Assembly: GCA_903842065.1 (NCBI GenBank)
Contig: CAIMKZ010000098.1
Coordinates: forward strand, 62,001 to 126,000
Reading direction: 5' to 3'
Length of the DNA stretch: 64,000 nucleotides
Origin: an uncultured Acidobacteriaceae bacterium
GTDB taxonomy: Bacteria; Acidobacteriota; Terriglobia; Terriglobales; Acidobacteriaceae
Part shown: positions 21,555-29,319 of the stretch, piece by piece
Layout of the letters: the number at the start of each line of letters is the position of its first letter
Numbering within the stretch: position 1 is the stretch's first letter
Notes under the pieces: model-generated
What the model was told of the DNA's origin: nothing
Databases searched by the model: none
The model's input: the letters and a program-made list of their open reading frames with translations, nothing else
Translations under genes and position numbers: made by a program

Positions 21555-24377
21555 ATGAAGCCTTGGCGTGAGATTGCTATTCCGCACGAAGACGTTCTGA
21601 AAGGCACTTTTCAGCAGTCAGAGTTTGCCGCCGATCTGGCCAAAGTACACGAAGGCACAGCCCCTGATGGGTATCGCGACCCTGTACTCTTTTTCGAGCG
21701 GACATTCATCACCGAAGGCATGAAGCTTCTGCTCGATTCGGTCATCCGCCGCCTGACTGGCGGCGGCGGTGATCCGGTTGTGCAACTCCAGACTGCCTTC
21801 GGCGGCGGCAAGACGCACACGATGTTGGCCGTCTACCACTTGGCCAACCGTACCGTGCCCTCCAGCCGACTGTCAGGCATCTCTCCGATTTTGGATGCTG
21901 CCGGAGTCACCGACTTGCCCAAGGCCAAGATCGTGGTTCTGGACGGAACGCGCTTTTCTCCCAGCCAGCCCAAAGATCATGACGGCCAACAGGTCAGAAC
22001 CCTGTGGGGCGAGATGGCTTGGCAGTTGGGCGGCGCAGACTCATTTGCGCAGATCGCCGAGAGCGACGCCAACGGCACCGCACCAGATGCAACCTTTATT
22101 GAAAAGCTTTTGGAGCCGCATCAGCCTGTTGTGATGTTGATGGACGAATTGGTCGCCTACCTGCGTCAATTCGAAGATGGGCGCAGCTACTCCGGCGGCA
22201 CCTTCGAATCGAACCTGACCTTTATTCAGAACCTGACCCAGGCCTTCAAAGCTGTGCCAAGAGCCATTCTGCTGGTCTCATTACCGGCCTCGAAGCTCTC
22301 AGAAGCCGGAAGTGCGCGCGGCCAGCGCGCAATGGACAAGCTGGAAGGCGCTCTCTCATTGACCAGCCTGGAGAAAACGGTTGGCCGCGTCCACGCTCTA
22401 TGGAAGCCTGTAGGAACTGAAGAAGCATTCGAGATTGTCCGCCGCCGTCTGTTTGCCCGGATCGAAGATCCAGGGCAAGCCGCAGAGACCTGCCGCGCTT
22501 TTGCCGATGCCTATGCTGACAACCGCGCCGATCTTCCCAAGGAAACGCAAGAGGCCCGCTATTTTGAGCGTATGGTGCGCGCCTATCCCATCCACCCGGA
22601 AGTCTTTGACCGGCTCTATGAGGATTGGTCCTCGCTGGACAACTTCCAGCGAACACGTGGCGTGCTGAAGTTGATGGCCAAGGTGATCCACCGTCTTTGG
22701 AAGGACGGCAATAACGATCCTTTCATCATGCCCGGCAGTCTGCCGCTTTACGATGCTGAAAGCCGCAATGAGATGATCTACTACCTTCCCCAAGGCTGGG
22801 ACCCAGTCGTTGAAGGGGACATTGACGGCGAACGGTCTGAGACCGTGGAGATCGAAAACTACGACACGCGCTTTGGCAGTGTGCAAGCCTGCCGCCGCCT
22901 TGCAAGGACGATCTTCTTGGGGAGTGCTCCCACCACAGCCGATCAAACTGTGCGCGGCATTGACGTTGACCGTGCTCTGTTGGGCGTTCTTCAGCCAGGG
23001 CAGCAAATCAGCATCTATAAGGATGCCGTTCGCCGCTTGTCAGACAGGCTGCATTACTTGAACGTAGCCAACAATCGCTTCTGGTTTGATGTTCGGCCCA
23101 ATTTGCGGCGAGAGATGGAAGACCGCAAACGGCGGTTCCAATCGAGCGGTCATACTCTGCCGGAAATCCAATCACGTCTGAGCACGTTGCTGCAGGGGAC
23201 ACCATTGGCCGGTATTCACGTCTTTACCAGCAGCGCCGATGTTCCTGACGACTGGAGAATGCATCTGGTGGTTCTGCCCCCAGTCGCTCCGTTCAGTCGC
23301 GCGCCCAATCCGGCAGCTACAGCCGCTGCTCTGGAAATCCTCAATAATCGTGGCGATCAGCCGCGATTGAAACGCAATCGGCTCCTCTTTCTTGCGGCTG
23401 ATGCGGAAACCACCGAGCGCCTGGATGACTTGGTTTGCACCTTCAAAGCTTGGGCATCCATTGTGAAGGACTTCGATGATGGAGTTCTTAACCTTGACGC
23501 GGTACAGAGCAAACAGGCCAGGAACAGTTGCACGAGTGCTGCTGAAGCCGTGAACAGAACCGTGCGCGAGACCTACAAGTGGTTGCTTGCCCCAACAGAA
23601 GAAGCAGAGGGTAAAGGGATTACCGCCATGCGCTGGGAACACTTCGTACTCAACACGGGCGCTAGTTCATTCGTCAAGGAAATTGAGCGCGTGATGACGG
23701 AGCACGAGTTGGTGATCGAACGCTGGGCACCAGTCCATTTGGATTCGCTGCTAAAAGCCTGGTATTGGAAGGACGGCGCTAAGGACGTTTCCGCTCAAGA
23801 TGTTTGGCAGAAGAGCTGTATGTATTTGTATATGCCACGACTCAAAGACAGTTTTGTCTTTGCGTCGACCGTGAGCGAAGGTACTGACAATCGTGACTTC
23901 TTTGGCCTCGCGCAAGGCAAGCGCGAGGACAAGTACCTTGGTTTTACTTTTGGCCAGCCCGCTATGGTGCACTTGGAGTCGAATCTTCTAATCGAGCCAA
24001 CGGCTGCCGCTGAATATGAAGCGGCTGCACGGGCGGCAGAAGAGGCTTCCCGAAAGATTGAACAGCCCGACAAGCAAAACGCAACTGTATTGCCAACAGC
24101 GGGTTCGCCGCGTCCAACAGTACCGGCTTCCAAAAGCGTTAATCGGCTGTTTTACGGTGCTGTAGATCTAGATCCGCTCATGGCCAAAAAGCAATTTGCG
24201 GACATCGTGGATGAGGTCGTGCAGCAATTTACGACGCGTCCTAATGATCGAGTGCGCATCGTGGTCGAAATCCAGGCGGAATCTTCCGCTGGATTTGACG
24301 ACGGCGTACAGCGCGCAGTTCGCGAGAATTGCAGCGCTTTAAAATTTAAGTCGTCTGGCTTCGAGGCTGGTGAATAG
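21555..24377 (+). CDS. DUF499 AAA+ ATPase of the defense block
   Basis: The 940-residue protein starts at ATG 21555 behind GGGGAGAAAG. It opens with the DUF499-type '[20 protein letters not shown]' and '[17 protein letters not shown]'. Walker A is '[11 protein letters not shown]' (G83-T87), Walker B '[12 protein letters not shown]' (D197, E198). Later segments such as '[15 protein letters not shown]' and '[26 protein letters not shown]' are typical of this family. The C-terminus ends with '[17 protein letters not shown]'. DUF499 proteins are ATPases found next to DUF1156 methyltransferases and helicases in defense islands; the mechanism is not known to me. Third and last gene of the tight block; a hairpin follows. 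Confidence 0.87.
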   Translation: MKPWREIAIPHEDVLKGTFQQSEFAADLAKVHEGTAPDGYRDPVLFFERTFITEGMKLLLDSVIRRLTGGGGDPVVQLQTAFGGGKTHTMLAVYHLANRTVPSSRLSGISPILDAAGVTDLPKAKIVVLDGTRFSPSQPKDHDGQQVRTLWGEMAWQLGGADSFAQIAESDANGTAPDATFIEKLLEPHQPVVMLMDELVAYLRQFEDGRSYSGGTFESNLTFIQNLTQAFKAVPRAILLVSLPASKLSEAGSARGQRAMDKLEGALSLTSLEKTVGRVHALWKPVGTEEAFEIVRRRLFARIEDPGQAAETCRAFADAYADNRADLPKETQEARYFERMVRAYPIHPEVFDRLYEDWSSLDNFQRTRGVLKLMAKVIHRLWKDGNNDPFIMPGSLPLYDAESRNEMIYYLPQGWDPVVEGDIDGERSETVEIENYDTRFGSVQACRRLARTIFLGSAPTTADQTVRGIDVDRALLGVLQPGQQISIYKDAVRRLSDRLHYLNVANNRFWFDVRPNLRREMEDRKRRFQSSGHTLPEIQSRLSTLLQGTPLAGIHVFTSSADVPDDWRMHLVVLPPVAPFSRAPNPAATAAALEILNNRGDQPRLKRNRLLFLAADAETTERLDDLVCTFKAWASIVKDFDDGVLNLDAVQSKQARNSCTSAAEAVNRTVRETYKWLLAPTEEAEGKGITAMRWEHFVLNTGASSFVKEIERVMTEHELVIERWAPVHLDSLLKAWYWKDGAKDVSAQDVWQKSCMYLYMPRLKDSFVFASTVSEGTDNRDFFGLAQGKREDKYLGFTFGQPAMVHLESNLLIEPTAAAEYEAAARAAEEASRKIEQPDKQNATVLPTAGSPRPTVPASKSVNRLFYGAVDLDPLMAKKQFADIVDEVVQQFTTRPNDRVRIVVEIQAESSAGFDDGVQRAVRENCSALKFKSSGFEAGE

Positions 24378-24479
24378 CACAATGCCTGCTGCGACGCGGA
24401 CGGCTATTTCACAGTTTGCTTAGCTCAGCGACTTCACAACAATTCGCGTTTCTCGTTCTCTATTTAAGAATGGTTTTTA

Positions 24480-24527
24480 GAACAAGCATTTCAGGTCTTT
24501 CGTAAGATTGGCTTGAAATGCTTGTTC
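24480..24527. terminator. Bidirectional terminator between convergent genes
   Basis: GAACAAGCATTTCA (24480-24493) pairs perfectly with TGAAATGCTTGTTC (24514-24527), with a 20-nt loop. It lies between the DUF499 gene and the convergent RepA-like gene. Confidence 0.6.
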
Positions 24528-24560
24528 CGGTTTCTCTCCCTAGGGTCAGAACTTGTATGG

Positions 24561-25502
24561 CTATGATGACAGTTCATATCTGTATGGTTTTCCTTTCGTG
24601 CCGCTCCCCAGGCGAATCAGTTTCCCGGCGCGGGTCAAATTACGGAGAGCATTGCGCTGGTTCTTGGTGTTTCCACCCACGGCATCCGTAATTTCCAGCT
24701 CAGTCATCGATTCCTCCTGCAATACAAGCAAGATCTTTTCCTCAATGCTCTGAACAGCGATAACTGCACGAGTAGCACCGAGAGCAAGCGTCTTCGAGCT
24801 TTTGTCAAAGTTCAAGATGGTTTCGGGCAAATCTTCACCAATGCGCTGAACGGACTGAATCGAGCGGGAATTCCCCTCGCGACGCATATAAAACACGGTG
24901 CTCATTGCTCCGCTGATAGCAGTTGAGCCAATAGGAGTGTCGATAGCATTGCTCTTTTCCGATTTGGAGGAATGGTGAACGGATAGAATATGAGTTCCCG
25001 TCTGACGAGCCACGTCGACCAACGGACCCAGTGCACGATACATTTCGCTATACGAGTTCTCGTCCTTGATGCTAACAAGGCGAATGAGCGGGTCAATAAC
25101 CAACAGAACCGGCTGAATTTCCTTCAGGGTAGCAACTACCTGTTTCATCTCACCGGCTTCGGCAATCGCGATATTGTCGTCATTGGTAGCACCCATGGTG
25201 CGGAAGTCCGCCGTCACATCCTGAGCGCGCTCCTCGAGGACCATGTACAGGACCTTTCCAGGCTTTACCGCTCCGCCAAGAAACGACTGCCCGCGCGATA
25301 CGGCGAGAGCCAGATTACGCGCCAACGTGGACTTTCCAACCTTCGGCTTGCTAACAATCAGGCCGAGGGCGCCAGCTGCAAGCCTATCCTGCCAAACCCA
25401 CTCCTGGGGTACGACAGGCATTGAGAGTAAATCGCACAGAGAGGTCAGCACCAGACCACCCTTGATGTTCGCGTTGCCATTATTGGCGTTTACATTATCC
25501 AT
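24561..25502 (-). CDS. RepA-like AAA ATPase with C-terminal winged helix
   Basis: The 313-residue product starts at ATG 25502 behind AAAGGGA. Walker A is 'LIVSKPKVGKSTLARNLAL'; Walker B is 'PVLLVIDPLIRLVSI', followed by 'TGTHILSVHHSSKSEK' and 'IGSTAISGAMSTVFYMRR'. This is the AAA_25 / RSF1010 RepA type of hexameric RecA-fold ATPase. The last 60 residues read as a winged helix (EEKILLVLQEESMTELEITD). Such proteins occur on plasmids and integrative elements and may help replicate the excised form. It probably forms an operon with the AlpA-like gene 82 bp upstream. Confidence 0.85.
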   Translation of the reverse strand: MDNVNANNGNANIKGGLVLTSLCDLLSMPVVPQEWVWQDRLAAGALGLIVSKPKVGKSTLARNLALAVSRGQSFLGGAVKPGKVLYMVLEERAQDVTADFRTMGATNDDNIAIAEAGEMKQVVATLKEIQPVLLVIDPLIRLVSIKDENSYSEMYRALGPLVDVARQTGTHILSVHHSSKSEKSNAIDTPIGSTAISGAMSTVFYMRREGNSRSIQSVQRIGEDLPETILNFDKSSKTLALGATRAVIAVQSIEEKILLVLQEESMTELEITDAVGGNTKNQRNALRNLTRAGKLIRLGSGTKGKPYRYELSS

Positions 25503-25584
25503 ATATTTATCCCTTTCGCTTTGAGCGTCGGTTGTAGTTCGGTTTAGTGTCGTTTTAATTTGGTCTTTTGCTTCCCGCGTCCCC

Positions 25585-25770
25585 CTACCTCGCGGCTATT
25601 CGTTGTTCGAGATATTCCTCGACCTCCGCGAAGAGCCATCCCACCGATCTGCCGCCTGGGCAAAGTAGGACTTGCCGGGGAAATTTGGCCTGTGCGATTA
25701 GCCCGTAAATTGAGCTACGAGAGAGCCCCGTTGCTGCCTTTACGTCGTTCAGCCTCATGAACTTGTGCAT
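25585..25770 (-). CDS. AlpA-like excisionase/transcriptional regulator
   Basis: The 61-residue protein starts at ATG 25770 behind AGGAGG; an upstream in-frame start at 25815 is less likely. 'MRLNDVKAATGLSRSSIYGLIAQAKFPR' followed by 'GRSVGWLFAEVEEYLEQRI' is the AlpA/MerR-like helix-turn-helix with a wing. AlpA-type proteins activate integrase expression or act as excisionases in P4-like elements, so this is a good candidate directionality factor for the integrase at 7137. It precedes the RepA-like gene on the same strand. Confidence 0.88.
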   Translation of the reverse strand: MHKFMRLNDVKAATGLSRSSIYGLIAQAKFPRQVLLCPGGRSVGWLFAEVEEYLEQRIAAR

Positions 25771-26176
25771 TGTGTTTCCTCCTATTGCGAGGATCACATT
25801 TAGTCGATTTTTCAACGACCAGCACTTTGCGGCTTTTGGACGGGTTGACGTACGATGTAATCCGTGATATGCGCTATTTGTAATAAAGGAACTAAACCAA
25901 TACAGTCAGAGTTGAACCGCATACCGTGTATGAATTTCAAGCTGACGTTCTCTTGCCCCGTTATTTACGCCAGGGATCGCAATACAGGATCAGGCAGGGT
26001 TCAGCGTACAGATCTCGTGCAGAAGATTCCCGAATTATTTCCATGCAATTGCCGATAAGCGTGCGGTAGCCATTCGTAATGTTTGAATCTGAATTGCAGT
26101 CAGCTGCAGCTGCTTAGACACCTAAGCAGGTGTTCTATGTTCGACAAAATATAAACTCTTGGGGGATGCGTTCTGG
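25771..26176. promoter_or_regulatory. Divergent intergenic region with overlapping palindromes
   Basis: No convincing gene lies here. At 26111-26128 TGCTTAG-ACAC-CTAAGCA and at 26118-26133 ACACCT-AAGC-AGGTGT overlap, 45 bp before the next start codon; they look like alternative operator sites. A weak TTGACG (about 25841) with TATGCG 17 bp later could be a promoter for the plus strand. Confidence 0.45.
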
Positions 26177-27397
26177 ATGCGGGGTAAACCGAGAAGTGAC
26201 TCTACAAATGAGATCTGCAACGCTTTAGACCAGCGGATTCAGTGCTACAAACGGAAGAACTATAACTTGACGTTCAAAGCGAAGGCGCTCGGATGGTTCA
26301 TTCAATTGGCAATCCGCCTCGATCTTGAGTCAGCCCTTCAAGAATTGAACGACCCGGCCAATGAGGAAAGAGAGCTGCTTGAGTATGCTCAGATCTCTGA
26401 GCATACAAATGATCTCAAGAGATTGATCCGCGAGAAACACGTCCTAGACGAAGCAGATTTGGCGGAATTAGGGCTTACGCTTTACGCTTTTCCATCTCTA
26501 TCAAAGTTCTATACCGACCCGAAAACGCATTCATTTGTGCGTCAAGCCCGCATCAGCGAAATCAAAGAAATGCAGGATGCTGTCGATAATCATGAGCGGC
26601 AGCTCAATACGCGGTGGAAAATCGCTTTTACTCGATTCAACAATATTGCCCCAATTGATGATTCTGATGATGACGACAACGATCAGCTAGATCTTGACAA
26701 ATACACCCCATCGCAAATCAAATCGGCCGTCGAAGTTGTCTCAGAGGACTTGCTGGATGAACTTCTGCTTGTGGTTGACCTGTGCGCGCCGACACCAATC
26801 CTCGTGAAGCAGTTCAGCGAATTTATTGAAAAAATCAAGACAAGCAAAGATGTCAATAAGGACCCCTATTACTATTGGTCTCTTTATGGGGTTCTTCCGT
26901 ATATTGACCTTTGTAGTTGGATGTCCTCTAATGCTAACATTAGAGTTAAGAAGGAAGTAACTGCAGAACTCGTTCTTCCGCAAAGGAATGATGGTAAATT
27001 CGGATCTAAAACTATCGACTCCATAACATCAGCAGGAGCGAAGGGCTTGTTTGACAGGAAGGGCGAGTTATTTGCCGCTCTCAAAGAAGCTGCTTCTCGT
27101 GAATTCTCTGCGGTCGTATCGTTTGCGCTTGGAAACTGTGAAGATGTTGGTGGCGATATGGCAAATGAAGCTTTCTCGCGTTGGTTTCCAAAAACCTACC
27201 CTTTGGGGTTTTCAGGTTTGATGGAGATTGGACGGCTAATCCCTGACTGTATGGATTCAATTAAGGGAATGATTGGGATCTTCGCTGGCGAAGGCGCTCT
27301 TGAGTTGGACATAGCTGAGAGGATTCGCAAATACACACCAGATGAGAATGCAAGCTTGAATGCACTTTTCTCGCTTGGTAAATCAATGGAAGCCTGA
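26177..27397 (+). CDS. Hypothetical acidic protein of unknown family
   Basis: The 406-residue product from ATG 26177 follows a GGGGGA; a TTG at 26159 would add six residues. I do not recognise the family. The protein is helix-rich, has no signal peptide or membrane segment, and carries an acidic run DDSDDDDNDQLDLD near residue 165. The C-terminal third is Gly-rich with hydrophobic helices (SSANIRV..., KTIDSITSAGAKGLFD). It is lower in GC than the chromosome around it. It stands alone between the AlpA-like gene (divergent) and the Abi-alpha gene (convergent), with its own terminator, in the part of the element where cargo is expected. A defense or toxin-related role is possible but only by position. 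Confidence 0.75.
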   Translation: MRGKPRSDSTNEICNALDQRIQCYKRKNYNLTFKAKALGWFIQLAIRLDLESALQELNDPANEERELLEYAQISEHTNDLKRLIREKHVLDEADLAELGLTLYAFPSLSKFYTDPKTHSFVRQARISEIKEMQDAVDNHERQLNTRWKIAFTRFNNIAPIDDSDDDDNDQLDLDKYTPSQIKSAVEVVSEDLLDELLLVVDLCAPTPILVKQFSEFIEKIKTSKDVNKDPYYYWSLYGVLPYIDLCSWMSSNANIRVKKEVTAELVLPQRNDGKFGSKTIDSITSAGAKGLFDRKGELFAALKEAASREFSAVVSFALGNCEDVGGDMANEAFSRWFPKTYPLGFSGLMEIGRLIPDCMDSIKGMIGIFAGEGALELDIAERIRKYTPDENASLNALFSLGKSMEA

Positions 27398-27458
27398 CGC
27401 TTTCATTTGTGTTTTTAATTGGTCATGAACATATTTGGACACTGGAACTCATTAAGGA

Positions 27459-27493
27459 AGTTTGGCCTTTAACGGGACGTTAAAGGCCAAACT
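27459..27493. terminator. Strong hairpin after the unknown gene
   Basis: AGTTTGGCCTTTAACG pairs perfectly over 16 bp with CGTTAAAGGCCAAACT, with a GGA loop. It lies 61 bp after the stop and can end transcription from both convergent genes. The following gap to 27704 holds no gene, only the hairpin at 27624. Confidence 0.75.
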
Positions 27494-27623
27494 GTATTGA
27501 GATGACGAATCGAACTACTCCTTTGTGGTAAGAGATCAGACCCCGGAAACGTTGGGTTGCTGCTTTCTGGCAGCGCATGACAAAACATGCCACATGGCGA
27601 CTTTAGGGTATCGATTCACTCTT

Positions 27624-27650
27624 CCAGGTGCCCAAAAGCGAGGCACCTGG
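27624..27650. repeat. Inverted repeat in intergenic gap
   Basis: CCAGGTGCC (27624-27632) and GGCACCTGG (27642-27650) form a perfect 9-bp stem with a 9-nt loop. It lies downstream of the Abi-alpha gene on the minus strand; it may be its terminator, though no clear U-tract follows. Confidence 0.5.
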
Positions 27651-27704
27651 AGCACCCAGTTTTAGTGGATGAACTCACACACCGGGCCCCTGGCCACCCG
27701 CCGT

Positions 27705-28445
27705 TCAAATCTTGGACTCTGCGCCGTGACAAGCTTCTAGAAATCTGACAGCGTATTCCGTATATACCAATCGATACCCGACTTCAGATTCGACATCAGT
27801 GATTTCGTCGCCGCCGCCTCGCGTTGTCTTAACCTGCACTCCAAAGTCCCTTCGAATTAGGCCTAGCCGTTCCAATGTGTCGGAATGAACTCCAAAATCC
27901 CATTGTTGGATCTGCCTTACGACACGACGCCGTACGCCGGTCATCAGAGATTCAGTTTTATCGGGAAGTCCTTTTTGTCGTCTCAATTCCCGCACTTTGG
28001 AGTCCATTTCAGCGGCCTCACTGCGCTCCTTTGCAAGTGCGGGGCGAATTTTATCAGTCCACCATTGCTGAAGTAGTCTCGCTTCATCTGGCGTGAGCTG
28101 TTTCAACGTCTCGATGAACGAGGGGGACATTGAATCTTTCTCCTGCGATGCGGTGACCAGCAGTCCAGCCCACATCTCCTGCAGTGTCTCGTTGTCTTCG
28201 ACTGAGCAGTTCTCAATGATCGGGAGTAGCAGTCGCGGATGAACAGCGTTTGCAGGCAGACCAACCTCGCGCAATTTCCGCTGTAGCCGCAGCGTGATCT
28301 TGATTAAATTATTGGCGCGGTACTCCCAGGCCTTATCGCCAAGCATGAACCCGACTTGGTCTGCGGCTGGCCCAGCCAATCTTCGCAGAAGGTCAACGGC
28401 TAGCGTAGTTGCGCCAGGTGCCACAATGCTTTCAATTCCGCTCAT
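27705..28445 (-). CDS. Abi-alpha family protein (DUF4393)
   Basis: The 246-residue protein starts at ATG 28445, 7 bp after GAGGA. Earlier ATGs in frame lack good spacing. The Abi-alpha core is clear: 'LLPIIENCSVEDNETLQEMW' followed by 'AGLLVTA', and 'SFIETLKQLTPDEARLLQQW'. An N-terminal Gly/Ala/Leu-rich helix (TLAVDLLRRLAGPAADQVGF) and a C-terminal winged-helix-like part (LERLGLIRRDFGV) frame it. The family is named for a link to abortive infection, although the mechanism is poorly known. It is the last full-size gene before the right end of the element, a frequent position for defense cargo. Two small open frames lie directly upstream on the same strand. Confidence 0.8.
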   Translation of the reverse strand: MSGIESIVAPGATTLAVDLLRRLAGPAADQVGFMLGDKAWEYRANNLIKITLRLQRKLREVGLPANAVHPRLLLPIIENCSVEDNETLQEMWAGLLVTASQEKDSMSPSFIETLKQLTPDEARLLQQWWTDKIRPALAKERSEAAEMDSKVRELRRQKGLPDKTESLMTGVRRRVVRQIQQWDFGVHSDTLERLGLIRRDFGVQVKTTRGGGDEITDVESEVGYRLVYTEYAVRFLEACHGAESKI

Positions 28446-28461
28446 TAGTATTCCTCGGGCC

Positions 28462-28584
28462 TCAAGGCTCGGCATCAAGTTTAGCATTACCTCCACGTTT
28501 TGGAAGCTGCGATGCACGGTAGGTGGCCCACATCTCATGAAAACTCTTCGGCCCCACTATCGGCAGCGAGAAGTCGGTTAGCAT
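28462..28584 (-). CDS. Possible 40-residue small protein upstream of the Abi-alpha gene
   Basis: ATG at 28584 directly follows the stop of the preceding small frame (TGAATG). The product begins MLTDFSLPIVGPKSFHEMW and ends GGNAKLDAEP. Its stop lies 16 bp before the Abi-alpha start. Family unknown; the coding call rests on the TGAATG junction and tight spacing only. Confidence 0.3.
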   Translation of the reverse strand: MLTDFSLPIVGPKSFHEMWATYRASQLPKRGGNAKLDAEP

Positions 28585-28758
28585 TCACCGATTTGCCGTC
28601 ACCTTCGGGTCCGCTGTCGATTTCAGGCCAAATCGCTCATCCAGAATGATTTGTGCGAGAAAAGCAGGATAGGTATCCGAAAACGCCGCAGGGTCAATGA
28701 TCGAAGTTGCACCTGGATTGTCGCCAAACCGATTTTCTTGCTGGTTACCCCATCCCAC
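28585..28758 (-). CDS. Possible 57-residue small protein or gene remnant
   Basis: From GTG 28758, preceded by GGGAGGG, the frame encodes VGWGNQQENRFGDNPGATSI and ends at TGA 28585. The frame stays open about 20 codons further upstream without ATG, so it may equally be the 3' end of a decayed gene. Family unknown. Confidence 0.3.
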   Translation of the reverse strand: MGWGNQQENRFGDNPGATSIIDPAAFSDTYPAFLAQIILDERFGLKSTADPKVTANR

Positions 28759-28891
28759 CCCCTCCCATGCAGCCGTTTGGTTGCGTTGTGGAATTGAAAT
28801 GAAACAGGTTTTGGAGGTTATGGATTATCGAACGCCCCGAATAGTTGCCGCATAGCCTTGATTTCGATGGCTGCTTATTAGTGAAACAGTA

Positions 28892-28912
28892 TGGATGTAC
28901 ATTTGGATGTAC
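28892..28912 (+). promoter_or_regulatory. Integrase arm-type binding sites, right end
   Basis: TGGATGTACATTTGGATGTAC contains two TGGATGTAC units. Its last 17 bases match the left-end motif at 7073-7089 in 15 positions. It lies 53 bp inside the candidate attR core. Confidence 0.55.
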
Positions 28913-28964
28913 GAGTTCGAATCCTAATTTATTTGTCATTTATATTCAACTACATGTCTGGCGA

Positions 28965-28980
28965 TTCGAATTCCTCTCCC
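28965..28980 (+). other. attR core candidate
   Basis: TTCGAATTCCTCTCCC equals the tRNA-Ser segment 6934-6949 except for one base. The match stops before the acceptor end and CCA, so either the crossover lies inside this segment or the distal copy has decayed. A second, shorter candidate (GAGTTCGAATCC, 28913-28924) lies nearby. Confidence 0.5.
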
Positions 28981-29072
28981 GCATGGAACATCCGCGCTGT
29001 ATATTGTTTCGCGTCTTTCCTGAGTCAGCATTTGAGGCTATAACCGAATACTGCAGATGTATACGACGAAAG

Positions 29073-29104
29073 AAGAAGGCCTCCGGCTGCCCGGAGGCCT
29101 TCTT
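29073..29104. terminator. Strong hairpin beyond the element's right end
   Basis: AAGAAGGCCTCCGG and CCGGAGGCCTTCTT form a perfect 14-bp stem with a CTGC loop. It may be the original terminator of tRNA-Ser, displaced 22 kb by the insertion. The remaining sequence to 29284 shows no gene. Confidence 0.7.
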
Positions 29105-29284
29105 AACTTGCTGGTAATATCCGATTCCTACCCCGCATTTGTTTTTGTGAAGAGGAGCCCCAGAAGTCGAGGCTGCGGGGGTGTGCCACGGGAATGAAAG
29201 CGAAGTGATCTCCAAGTTTCATCACAGTAGCTAGTGGAGATGTATCTGCTGATCAGGTGTTTCCGGTAGTGACAGCAAAAAACA

Positions 29285-29310
29285 ACCGGGGCGCCCGAAG
29301 GCGCCCCGGT
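29285..29310 (-). terminator. Terminator of the first TonB receptor gene
   Basis: ACCGGGGCGCC and GGCGCCCCGGT form an 11-bp stem; the minus-strand loop is TTCG and the tail is TTGTTTTTTG, a classic terminator. Confidence 0.9.
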
Positions 29311-29319
29311 GTGGAGGAA

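Noticed and set aside
25864..26058. Small plus-strand frame upstream of the unknown cargo gene
   Set aside because: No ribosome-binding site and no recognisable product; it lies in a region better explained as regulatory.
28913..28924. GAGTTCGAATCC as the right attachment core
   Set aside because: Shorter match to the tRNA than 28965-28980 and directly joined to the arm-type repeats; kept only as an alternative.
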